A stretch of 64,000 bases of DNA, from positions 5,270,001 through 5,334,000 of the forward strand of contig OY992835.1 in the NCBI GenBank assembly GCA_963921425.1, in the 5' to 3' direction. The stretch is from Dryas octopetala (taxonomy: Eukaryota; Streptophyta; Magnoliopsida; Rosales; Rosaceae). The first letter of the stretch is position 1; every line of letters starts with the position of its first letter. This document shows, piece by piece, positions 1 to 9,685 of this stretch. Made by a program: the position numbers and the translations under genes. The notes under the pieces are model-generated. The model made no database searches, was not told the DNA's origin, and worked only from the letters and a program-made list of their open reading frames with translations.

Positions 1-1401
1 TATTGTCATATAGGCCATCCTTGACACAAATCCAAGTATTAGACAAACAAGACTAAATCAATACATACATAATAAATTCAACTCCAATCCTCACTATGGC
101 ATACTCTCAATGATAAACACTCAAGAATTGGGTTGATATATGCACTCAACAGTATATGTGAGAGGAAATATGTAACAAAAACAATTAGCTCACATATGTA
201 CATGAAATAAAGGCACATTTTAGAAAGAAATACTGATCTCATGAAAGGAATCCAAATGCTTGAAATAGAATCAATAACCATAGGCTCCCTTCTTAATAGA
301 CTCCACATAAGTATAATACACACCTCTTGAGATCTGCTTGGGCTTTTAATAGGGTTATAATGAAGGCTTAGGCTTGGATAGGGTATTGAAATGAAACGGA
401 AACACAAAGGGCTAAATCCATGGAATTGCAAGCATCAATAGAACATTCTGAGGTACACTTTGCTTCTTTGCACTTCATAGCTCAATTAGAACTCTTTTTG
501 CTCATTTTTTTTTCTTTTGAAACCGTCCCATCTCTTTTCTTTGATTTCTTTTCTTTTTCTTTTCTTTGGGCACACGCGGCATTGACTCAAGATTATGCAT
601 ATTCCAAGAAAAGAGTTCTAGCTCATTGATTCAAGATTATGCATATTCCAAGCAAATGACCAAATGAAAGACAATGAGATCAAAACAACGACTTATATGA
701 CAATGATGAAATCAGAGTGGCGCAAAACACTCAAAAATTGAAAAACAAGGCTCAAAAGCTCACTTAGGTCTTGCAAGTCTACTCTACTATGCACATAATC
801 ATTAGTATTGCTAATCACAACCTAAATTCATATCAACAAGGCCAAACGACATAGAATTGCAAGATATGTTATAGAACACTATTAGAATGAAAAGAACACC
901 AAATATACACACAATACTAAAACATGCTCATAAAATTCATGTACAATCAAATCAATTAGTTGGGGACTCAAAACGACCTGAAACAACCAAAATGACTCAA
1001 AAAAATTTTGTTTTTAAAACAATGTCGCACACTTCTAAAGAATCACACCCATCACTAAGGTGAATGAGATCTAATGAAAACGTGCATTTTGATGTGGGTT
1101 TTGACACCCTAAGTTTAAAAACAAAAGAAAAAGTTTTTTCCTAACCTTAAAAACACCTAAAAACACTAAAAACCTAAATTTTTTTTTCTTTTTTCTAAAA
1201 CTACTTAAAAACACTTAAAAACACCCTAAACACATGTTCTAACCTAAAAACACTAACAAATGACAATTGCCTTTCCCCTCACACTTAAATGATACATTGC
1301 CCTCAATGTATATGAAATAAATGCAAGAATGATCAAATTAAGCGAAAGGGGAAATTGCAAATATCCAAAACCAAATAAACACACCAAAATGAAAAATTGT
1401 C
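1..1401 (-). other. N1 non-coding tract between gag-pro and PPT, with internal deletion
   Basis: This AT-rich stretch aligns with 5513-7190 in N2 and 17650-19318 in N3. The window starts about 180 bp inside the internal region. Around 569-600, N1 lacks roughly 300 bp present in N2 (about 6100-6390), including the middle polypurine-like motif. The hairpin ATACATTG/CAATGTAT is intact at 1292-1311. I see no convincing gene; short open frames here are not supported by any motif. Confidence 0.75.
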
Positions 1402-1515
1402 TTATGAAGCGAAATAAAGAAACTGTTTACTTGCATACGCAAGCGTGGACACTCCAAGGGTAGGCGCGGCCTCCTTGGTCCTCGATGACTCCTCCTCCAT
1501 TATTCGAAACAAAAA

Positions 1516-1540
1516 CTTGGGTTGCCTCCCAATAAGCGCT
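1516..1540 (-). other. Stem-loop downstream of gag-pro (N1)
   Basis: On the minus strand this reads AGCGCT followed by a stem TTGGG-AGGCAA-CCCAA. The same motif follows the coding region of N2, N3, N4, D1, A3 and A1. Its function is unknown; it lies just 3' of the gag-pro stop. Confidence 0.6.
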
Positions 1541-1576
1541 TGCTTTTCTGTCTTCAGCCTGACATTGCCTTCTCCT

Positions 1577-3705
1577 TTACTTGCGTCCTTTCCTCTTCTT
1601 CTTGCCACTGCTACTCTCGACACTTCCTAAGAACGCACTGAAGAAGCTCTCCATTACTGACTTCTCCTCTCCATAAAAAATGATCTCCACGCTTTGCGGC
1701 ATCTCGGAAGTGAGACAATACACCTCTTGCTTGGTGTTGTGCCGAATCTTCATGGTACTCTCCATTGCTTTGTACTCCATGTTAGAGGTGCACAAAAATG
1801 GTCTCCCAAGAATAATAGAAACGTCACCCGGAAGTCTCGGCACATCTAGCACTATGAAATCAGTGGGAATTAGTAATTTACGACATTTAACCAAAACATC
1901 CACAAGCATACCACGGGCTTTCTCGACTGAAGAGTTGGCGAAGCGAATGTTCAAATCAAACGGTTGCAAATCAGCCTCCACAAATCCAAGCTTCTTGAAC
2001 ACCACCAGTGGCATGACATTGATAGCTGAGCCATTGTCAATTAAGGCATTGGCGATCTCGTACTCCCCTATGCTGCATGGTATGACCAACGAGCCCGGAT
2101 CCCTCTTCTTGCTTGGAAAAGATGCAAAGAGATAACCACAAATCTCCCTAGGAAGGTTGTGACTATGCCCTTGCTCCTCAACCTTCTTCTCAATAGACTT
2201 CAACTCCCTCATGGTTGCTGGATATTTGGAGATGTCGATGTCCGGAATGAGGGGAATCACACGTGTGTCATCCTTCTCTTCAATCATTTCCGGATCCTCC
2301 TCTTCTTCACTATCCATGATCTCAATCACCTCCTTAGTCTTGACCACTCTAACCCTCTTTCTTTGAGTAGTCCTCAAAATAGCATTTACATGCTCCTCAT
2401 TCTTAGGGTTGACGATGGGATGGCTTGGCAATTTCCCCTTCTCTCTCTGACCCAAAGTAGTGGCAATCTGACCCATTTGACTCTCCAAATGTGCAATAGC
2501 CTTCGAATTGGCTAGAATCTGCTGCTCTAGTTCATGAAGGCGTTGGTGCTCTGAGCAAGGGAAGTGGTGCTTTGAGCAATTTGAGCAATCTTGTCCTCCA
2601 AACTAGACCTCTCGGCATTAGGGTGCATATATGGCTTGTTGGTGCTCCCACTAGCTTGCTGTCCATTGTTGTTGCTCCACCTGAAATTAGGGTTGTTCTT
2701 CCATCCAGGGTTATAAGTGTTAGAAAATGGATCATATGGCACCCTAGGATAATTCCCAACCTGATTCACGTGTTCCACATCACCTCATTGTTCTTGCATA
2801 CCCATCATCTTTTCTTGAGCCAAAGATAACTTCTGCACCATAGTCTTGATTTCCAAAATCTGTCCCTCCATGGTGTTTGGCACATCAGCTACCTCATATA
2901 ACCCTTTCTTTGGTCCTCCTCTCGAACGATTGGAATCCCACTGTTGAGAACTCAAACAAAGTGACTCAAACAAATCTGTAGCCTCATCCTCCGTTTTTGA
3001 CATAAACGCACCACCACATGCCAAATCCACCTTGGCTTGATCTCTCTCCAATAATCCCTGATAAAAACAACAAATCACATACCAAGGAGATAAGTTATGG
3101 TGTGGGCAGCTAGTAAGTAACTCATTGAATCTGTCCCAAGTCTCATGGAATGGCTCATCCGCTTTATGCACAAATCCAAGGATCTTCTTCTGAATCGAAT
3201 TTGTCTTGGAAATGGAATAAAACTTGTTCAGGAACTTGCTCGAAAGATCATCCCATGTCGAAATGGAACCACTGGGCAGCGAATACAACCACCTCTTCGC
3301 CTTGTCCTTAAGCGCAAAAGGGAACATCCTCAAACGGTACTGATCGGCATTCAGACCCCTCAACTGTGTGGCTTCACAAACCCCGGAAAACTCCTTCAAA
3401 AAGTGGATCGGATCCTCCCCATTCATCCCATGGTAGCTCGGTAACAAGTGAATCTGGCCACTCTTGATTTCGAAATCAGTGGCTATGGTTGCATACCGAA
3501 TGCAAGATGGTTGAGTTGGCAGCGAAGGTGCTGAAAAATGGCTCAGGGGCTGCGGCATCATCTTGTTTGTCTCAGCCATGTTGACACTCTCAAGCTCTTC
3601 ACTACTCGAATCTGATGCACTAGGTTGCGGGCTGACTTGTGATGTACCTAAAGTCTCCTTTTTGAGCCTCTCCAACCTTGCAACAAGCTCAGGGTTCATA
3701 AACAC
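1577..3705 (-). pseudogene. N1 gag-protease, broken
   Basis: It is homologous along its length to the intact N2 protein. It starts with the conserved Met-Phe-Met-Asn-Pro, and the retrotransposon Gag domain (GEDPIHFLKEF, KDKAKRWLYSLPSG, SCPHHN) is readable. Two lesions are visible. A TGA stop at 2785-2787 stands where N2 has Gly (…GQGGDVE). A net 4-bp loss near 2535 (CTGCTCTAGTTCATG against N2 CTGCTCGGTACGGTTCATG) shifts frame and makes a second stop. The protease part resumes in another frame from 2488 with DNGSAINVMP and IILGRPF still present. Gag could still be made as a protein of about 306 residues, but not the Gag-protease precursor. Confidence 0.88.
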
Positions 3706-3857
3706 ACCTAATCAAGAGAAAAACACACAATCAGTAGAAAGAATGTATATAAAGGCATGACATTTATTAAAACTAAAAATTAACCAAAAATGAAATCTAG
3801 CTAATATAACCTAATTCTAAAGACTAATTAAACCAATTCATTGATATTAGACACCAT

Positions 3858-3875
3858 TCCCCGGCAACGGCGCCA
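3858..3875 (-). promoter_or_regulatory. Primer-binding site, tRNA-Asp (N1)
   Basis: The minus strand reads TGGCGCCGTTGCCGGGGA, the complement of the 3' end of plant tRNA-Asp including CCA. It lies 6 bp inside the LTR boundary. Priming by tRNA-Asp is known for Athila elements. Confidence 0.9.
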
Positions 3876-3881
3876 AAAACT

Positions 3882-5328
3882 TGTTGAATGTTTTCTTAGA
3901 ACAAAATAAACAATTATCTCATTCTATGTTTACTCGCAAGTGAACTGATGAGTGTGCATTTTGCATCACTTTATGATACTAATTCCTTAACCTAGAGTGT
4001 TAGAACTCGCTATTTTGTGTTTCTTGTCTTGTTTTTGTGTTTTCAGGTCAATTGAAGCAGAAATGAGAAAAAGAAGCAAATGGAGCCATTTTGGGACATT
4101 TCCTGGTCAAACCAGGAAAACGAGTGAAATCCTGGTCAAACCAGGAAAAGTGCAGAAATCCTAGTCAAATGAGGATTCCTAGTCACACTAGGAAACATCA
4201 AGTCCAGAACCATCATTGCGGAGCCAGAAATGTGAAATCCTGATTCGAACAGGAAATCCTGGTTGAACTAGGAAACCTAACCCAACTAGGGAAAGGAGTC
4301 CTAGTGACACTAGGAGACCCCAGGGGCAATATGGTCATTACGAGAAGTCGAAATGGATAAGGAATCTCTCATTTTCAAGAAATCCTAGTTGCACCAGGAA
4401 ATGTTTTTCAAGGTTCCAGAAGCTTCCAGAAGGTGGTGGAAATCCATGGAAATGAATGGAGGGAAGAAATGAATTTGAATTCAAATGGAAATGAGGGGCA
4501 AAATGGGAAGTCAAAAGTGGAGGGCCCATGGGCCCTAGGGATGCCGAACCAAGTGGGCCATGCATGCACATGCATGGGCCCAAACCCTAGCAGCCCAAAA
4601 GCCACACGCAAGGAGGAAGATGGCAGCCCATGCATGCGCATGCATGGCTGCCATCTACCTCCTTACGTGTGGCTTTTGGGCTGCTAGGGTTTGGGCCCAT
4701 GCATGTGCATGCATGGCCCACTTGGTTTGGCATCCCTAGGGCCCATGGGCCCTCCACTTTTGACTTCTCATTTTGCCCCTCATTTCCATTTGAATTCAAA
4801 TTCATTTCTTCCCTCCATTCATTTCCATGGATGTCCACCACCTTCTGGAAGCTTCTGGAACCTTGAAAAACATTTCCTGGTGCAACTAGGATTTCTTGAA
4901 AATGAGAGATTCCTTATCCATTTTGACTTCTCGTAATGACCATATTGCCCCTGGGGTCTCCTAGTGTCACTAGGACTCCTTTCCCTAGTTGGGTTAGGTT
5001 TCCTAGTTCAACCAGGATTTCCTGTTCGAATCAGGATTTCACATTTCTGGCTCCGCAATGATGGTTCTGGACTTGATGTTTCCTAGTGTGACTAGGAATC
5101 CTCATTCGACTAGGATTTCTGCACTTTTCCTGGTTTGACCAGGATTTCACTCGTTTTCCTGGTTTGACCAGGAAATGTCCCAAAATGGCTCCATTTGCTT
5201 CTTTTTCTCATTTCTGCTTCATTTGACCTGAAAATGCAAAAACAAGACAAGAAACACAAAATAGCGAGTTCTAACACTCTAGGTTAAGGAATTAGTATCA
5301 TAAAGTTATGCAAAATGCACACTCATCA
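3882..5328 (-). repeat. Rearranged LTR shared by N1 and N2
   Basis: On the plus strand it begins TGTTGAATG next to N1's PBS and ends CTCATCA next to N2's PPT, as other N LTRs do. After about 64 bp of normal sequence it switches at 3946 to the opposite end of the LTR in inverted orientation. The rest is a palindrome. The central LTR sequence seen in other copies (roughly the CGAATCGCATCAGTAGC to TATA-box part) is missing, so this LTR has no visible promoter. Confidence 0.85.
3946..5328. repeat. 1.38-kb near-perfect palindrome
   Basis: The left arm starts TGATGAGTG at 3946 and the right arm ends CACTCATCA at 5328; all paired landmarks sum to about 9274, so the centre is at 4637. The two arms of about 690 bp touch with no spacer. 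The centre is ATGCATGCGCATGCAT, itself a palindrome that also occurs in intact N LTRs (for example near 11510). Both arms share private changes (such as CCTTGAAAAACATTTCC) absent from other LTRs, and differ from each other at few positions. Confidence 0.9.
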
Positions 5329-5350
5329 CACCCCCAAACTTAGATTTTGC
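5329..5350 (-). promoter_or_regulatory. Polypurine tract of N2
   Basis: The minus strand reads GCAAAATC, then TAAGTTTGGGGGTG, directly against the LTR start. It is the plus-strand primer site for reverse transcription. The 34 bases next to the LTR are identical to those of the autonomous element A1 (56607-56640). Confidence 0.85.
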
Positions 5351-7304
5351 TAGTCCTCGAGCAAATAAAGGAAAGAAAAGACTCAAGACTGACTCCAACA
5401 TCCCAACAACTGAATTCATTCGCATAACCATTAATCACATAAGAAAGCAAGGCATATAAATGGCATTCTTCAAATTCTAATAACATTTCAAATAACATAC
5501 CTCGCTCCTCTATTGTCATATAGGCCATCCTTGACACAAATCCAAGTATTAGACAAACAAAACTAAATCAATACATACATAATAGATTCAACTCCAATCC
5601 TCACTATGGCATACTCTCAATGATAACACTCACGAATTGGGTTGATATGTGCACTCAAAAGTATATGTGAGAGGAAATATGTAACAAAAACAATTAGCTC
5701 ACATATGTACATGAAATAAAGGCACATTTTAGAAAGAATACTGATCTCATGAAAGGAATACAAATGCTTGAAATAGAATCAATAGCCATAGGCTCCCTTC
5801 TTAAATAGACTCCACATAAGTAAAATACACACTCTTGAGATCAGCTAGGACTTTAATAGGGTTATAATGAAAGCTTAGGCTAGGATAGGGTATTGAAATG
5901 AAAAGGAAACACAAAGGGCTAATTTCATGGAATTGCAAGCATCACTAGAACATTCTGAGGTACACTTTGCTTCTTTGCACTTCATAGCTTACTTTGAGCT
6001 CTTTTTGCTCATTTTTTTTTTCTTTTCCTTTTTTCTTCTTTTGAAACCGTCCCATTTCTTTCCTTTGATTTCTTTTCTTTTTCTTTTCTTTGGGCACGGT
6101 ATACATACTTTTCTAACACATTTTTGTATAAGCTATGCATTTTCACTTCTTTTTCACCTCAATCAACATATAAACAACTTGCAACACCATAAAAAGGGTA
6201 AAACGGATGAAAGGGGTGGTACACCCCCAAACTTAGGGTTTGGTATGGGGTAACAAAGAAAACGGCTTAACAGGCTCAAAATGGGTAACTAAGGATAAAA
6301 CATGTAATGGGTAGGCTTTCAGGCTATGGGGTACACAAACAGGGCCTAAATTCATTTCTCAAGAGTTATGCAAATACGGCATGCTTTGTGTACACAAGAA
6401 AAGAGTTCTAGCTCATTGATTCAAGATTATGCATATTCCAAGCAAATGACCAAATGAAAGACAATGAGATCAAAACAACGACTTATATGACAAAGATAGA
6501 ATTAGAGTGGCGCGCAACACTCAAGAATTGAAGAACAGGTCTCAAAAGCTCACTTAGGTCATGCAAGTCTACTCTATTATGCATATAATCATTAGTAATG
6601 CTAATCACAACCTAAATTCATATCAACAAGGCCAAATGACATAGAATTGCAAGATATGTTATGGAACACTATTAGAATGAAAAGAACACCAAATATACAC
6701 ACAATACTAAAACATGCTCATAACAATCATGCACACTCAAATCAATTAGTTGAGGACTCAAAACGACCTGAAACAACCAAAATGACTCGAAAACTTTTTG
6801 TTTTTAAAACAATGTCACACACTTCAAAAGAATCACATCCATTACTACGGTGAATGAGATCTAACGAAAACGTGCATTTTGATGTGGGTTTTGACACCCT
6901 AAGTTTAAAAACCAAGGAAAAAGTTTTTTCCTAACCTAAAAACACCTAAAAACACTAAAAACGAAAATTTTTTTTTCTTTTTTTCTTAAAAACACTCAAA
7001 AACACTTAAAACACTCTAAACACTTGTTCTAACCTAAAACACTAACAAATGACAATTGCCCTTCCCCCCACACTTAAATGATACATTGCCCTCAATGTAT
7101 ATGAAATAAATGCAAGAATGATCAAACTAAGCGAAACGGGAAATTGCAAATATCCAAAACCAAATAAACACACCAAAATGAAAAATTGTCTCATGAAGCG
7201 AAATAAAGAAACTGTTTACTTGCATACGCAAGCGTGGACACTCCAAGGGTAGGCGCGGCCTCCTTGGTCCTCAATGACTCCTCCTCCATTATTCGAAACA
7301 AAAA
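5351..7304 (-). other. N2 non-coding tract between gag-pro and PPT
   Basis: About 1.95 kb is AT-rich and pyrimidine-rich on the plus strand, with no supported gene and no integrase, RT or env remnant. It carries a middle CCCCCAAACTT motif (6224-6234), a third C-run followed by CACTTAAATG (about 7064-7080), and the hairpin ATACATTG/CAATGTAT (7081-7100). It is alignable with the same tract in N1, N3, N4 and D1 and more loosely with A1 54960-56640. Confidence 0.75.
7081..7100 (-). other. Conserved 8-bp hairpin (N2)
   Basis: Perfect arms ATACATTG and CAATGTAT enclose a 4-base loop. On the minus strand it is followed by CATTTAAGTGTGGGGGG. The A-family version has AAACATTG/CAATGTTT, so the second stem pair is swapped and pairing is kept. 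Confidence 0.75.
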
Positions 7305-7329
7305 CTTGGGTTGCCTCCCAATAAGCGCT
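7305..7329 (-). other. Stem-loop downstream of gag-pro (N2)
   Basis: Minus strand AGCGCT, two variable bases, then stem TTGGG-AGGCAA-CCCAA. It lies about 40 bp beyond the gag-pro stop codon. Confidence 0.6.
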
Positions 7330-7365
7330 TGTTTTTCTGTCTTCAGCCTGACATTGCCATCTCCT

Positions 7366-9510
7366 TTACTTACGTCCTTTCCTCTTCCTCTTGCCATTGC
7401 TACTCTCGGCATTCCCTAGGAACGAACTGAAGAAGCTCTCCATCTCGGACTTCTCCTCTCCATAAAAAGTGACCTCCTCGTTTTCTGGCATCTCGGAAGT
7501 GAGCACATACAGCTCTCGCTTGGTGTAGTACCGAATCGTCATGGCGCTCTCCAATGCTTTGTACTCCATGTTAGAGGTGCACAAAAATGGTCTCCCAAGA
7601 ATAATAGAGACGTCGCCCAGAATCGTCGGCACATCTAGTACTATGAAATCAGAGGGGATTAGTAATTTACGACATTTAACCAAAACATCCACAAGCATAC
7701 CACAAGCTTTTTGGGCTGAAGAGTTGGCGAAGCGAATGTCCACATCAAATGGTTGCAAATCAGCCTCCTTAAATCCAAGCCTCTCGAACACAACCAGCGG
7801 CATAACATTGATAGCTGACCCATTGTCAACTAAGGCATTGGTGATCTTATGCTCCCCTATGCTGCATGATATGACTAACGAGCCCGGATCCTTCTTCTTG
7901 CTTGGAAAAGACGCAAAGAGATAACCACAAATCTCCCTAGGAACGTTGTGACTATGCCCTTGCTCCTCAACCTTCTTCTCAATAGACTTCAATTCCCTCA
8001 TGGTTGTTGGAAATTTGGTGATGTCAATGTCCGGAATGAGGGGAATCACACGTGTATCCGCTTTCTCCTCTATCATTTCCGGATCCTCCTCTTCCTCACT
8101 ATCACTGATCTCAATCACTTCCTTCACCTCCTTAGTCTTGACCACTCTAACTCTTTTTCTTGGAGTAGTCCTCAAAATAGCATTTACATGCTCCTCATTC
8201 TTCGGGTTGACGATGGGCTTACTTGGCAACTTTCCCTTCTCTCTCTGACCCAAAGTAGTGGCAATCTGACCCATTTGACTCTCCAAGTGTGCAATAGCCT
8301 TCGAATTGGCTTGCATCTGCTGCTCGGTACGGTTCATGAAGGCGTTGGTGCTTTGGGCAAGGGAAGTGGTGCTTTGAGCAATCTGAGCAATCTTGTCTTC
8401 CAAACTAGACCTCTCGGCATTAGGGTGCACATACGGCTTGTTGGTGCTCCCACTAGCTTGCTGTCCATTGTTGTTGCTCCACCTGAAATTCGGGTTGTTC
8501 TTCCATCCAGGGTTATAAGTGTTAGAAAATGGATCATATGGCACCCTAGGATAATTCCCAACCTGGTTTACTTGTTCCACGTCACCCCCTTGTCCTTGCG
8601 CACTCATCATCTTCTCTTGAGCCAAAGATAACTTCTGCACCATAGTCTTGATTTCCATAATCTGTCCCTCCATGGTGTTTGGCACATCAGCCACCTCATA
8701 TAACCCTCTCTTTGGTCCTTCTCTTGCACGATTGGAATCCCATTGTTGAGAACTCAAAGAAAGCGACTCAAACAATTCTGTAGCCTCATCCTCCGTTTTG
8801 GACATGAATGCACCACCACATGCCGAATCCACCTTGGCTTGGTCTCTCTCCAACAATCCCTGATAAAAACAACAAATCACATACCAAGGAGATAAGTTAT
8901 GGTGTGGGCAGCTAGTAAGTAACTCATTGAATCTGTCCCAAGTCTCATGGAATGGCTCGTCCGCCTTCTGCACAAATCCAAGGATCTCATTCCGAATAGA
9001 ATTAGTCTTGGAAATGGAATAGAACTTGTTCAAAAACTTGCTTGAAAGATCATCCCATGTCGAAATGGAACCACTGGGCAGCGAATACAACCATCTCTTT
9101 GCCTTGTCCTTAAGCGCAAAAGGGAACATCCTCAAACGGTACTGATTGGCATTCAGGCCCCTCAATTGTGCGGCTTCACAAACCCCGGAAAACTCCTTCA
9201 AGAAATGGATTGGATCCTCCCCATTCAGCCCATGGTAGCTCGGCAACAAGTGAATCTGACCACTCTTGATTTCGAAATCAGTGGCTATGGTGGCATACCG
9301 AATGCATGATGGTTGAGTGGGCAGCGAAGGTGCTGAAAAATGGCTCAGGGGCTGCGGCACTATCTCGTTTGCTTCAGCCATGTCGACACTCTCAGTCTCT
9401 TCACTACTCGAATCTGATGCACTAGGTTGCGGGCTGACTTGTGATGCACCTAAAGCTTCGTCCTTGAGCCTCTCCAACCTAGCAACAAGTTCAGGGTTCA
9501 TAAAACACAC
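7366..9510 (-). CDS. Gag-protease polyprotein of non-autonomous N2, 714 aa
   Basis: This intact frame should make the structural capsid protein and an aspartic protease, but no polymerase. Residues about 95-260 form the retrotransposon Gag domain ([42 protein letters not shown]). A tract typical of Athila Gag, YNPGWKNNPNFRW, is at 332-344. Acidic and coiled-coil-prone stretches follow. The protease is at about 540-650, with the catalytic motif D562-N-G-S-A and the partner motif IILGRPF (636-642). The end is strongly basic (KRKRKGRK). I see no CCHC zinc knuckle. The first Met fits; a second Met (MNP) is conserved in N1 and N3. Gag shares very roughly half its residues with A1's. In the usual Gag-Pol layout RT would follow; here the stem-loop and non-coding tract follow at once. 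Expression would start in the LTR at 9686-12227. Confidence 0.9.
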   Translation of the reverse strand: MCFMNPELVARLERLKDEALGASQVSPQPSASDSSSEETESVDMAEANEIVPQPLSHFSAPSLPTQPSCIRYATIATDFEIKSGQIHLLPSYHGLNGEDPIHFLKEFSGVCEAAQLRGLNANQYRLRMFPFALKDKAKRWLYSLPSGSISTWDDLSSKFLNKFYSISKTNSIRNEILGFVQKADEPFHETWDRFNELLTSCPHHNLSPWYVICCFYQGLLERDQAKVDSACGGAFMSKTEDEATELFESLSLSSQQWDSNRAREGPKRGLYEVADVPNTMEGQIMEIKTMVQKLSLAQEKMMSAQGQGGDVEQVNQVGNYPRVPYDPFSNTYNPGWKNNPNFRWSNNNGQQASGSTNKPYVHPNAERSSLEDKIAQIAQSTTSLAQSTNAFMNRTEQQMQANSKAIAHLESQMGQIATTLGQREKGKLPSKPIVNPKNEEHVNAILRTTPRKRVRVVKTKEVKEVIEISDSEEEEDPEMIEEKADTRVIPLIPDIDITKFPTTMRELKSIEKKVEEQGHSHNVPREICGYLFASFPSKKKDPGSLVISCSIGEHKITNALVDNGSAINVMPLVVFERLGFKEADLQPFDVDIRFANSSAQKACGMLVDVLVKCRKLLIPSDFIVLDVPTILGDVSIILGRPFLCTSNMEYKALESAMTIRYYTKRELYVLTSEMPENEEVTFYGEEKSEMESFFSSFLGNAESSNGKRKRKGRK

Positions 9511-9661
9511 CTAATCAAGAGAAAAACACACAATCAGTAGAAAGAATGCAAATAAAGGCATGGCATTTATTAAAAACTAAAAATTAACAAAAACTGAAAT
9601 CTAACTAATATAACCTAATTCTAATGACTAATTACACCAATTCATTAATATTAGACACCAT

Positions 9662-9679
9662 TCCCCGGCAACGGCGCCA
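9662..9679 (-). promoter_or_regulatory. Primer-binding site, tRNA-Asp (N2)
   Basis: The minus strand reads TGGCGCCGTTGCCGGGGA, perfect to tRNA-Asp, with the same 6-bp spacing (AAAACT side) to the LTR as in N1 and N3. Confidence 0.9.
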
Positions 9680-9685
9680 AAAACT

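Noticed and set aside
3858-3875. tRNA-like sequence CCCCGGCAACGGCGCCA, repeated in the window
   Set aside because: It is only the 3' end of tRNA-Asp and sits beside LTRs every time; it is the primer-binding site, not a tRNA gene.
4338-4936. Mirror-image open frames rich in Met, Cys, His and Pro on both strands
   Set aside because: They come from GCATGCATGGGCC-type LTR sequence and the palindrome; similar frames recur in other LTRs at about 11360, 16566, 22197, 31739 and 44310 without protein motifs.
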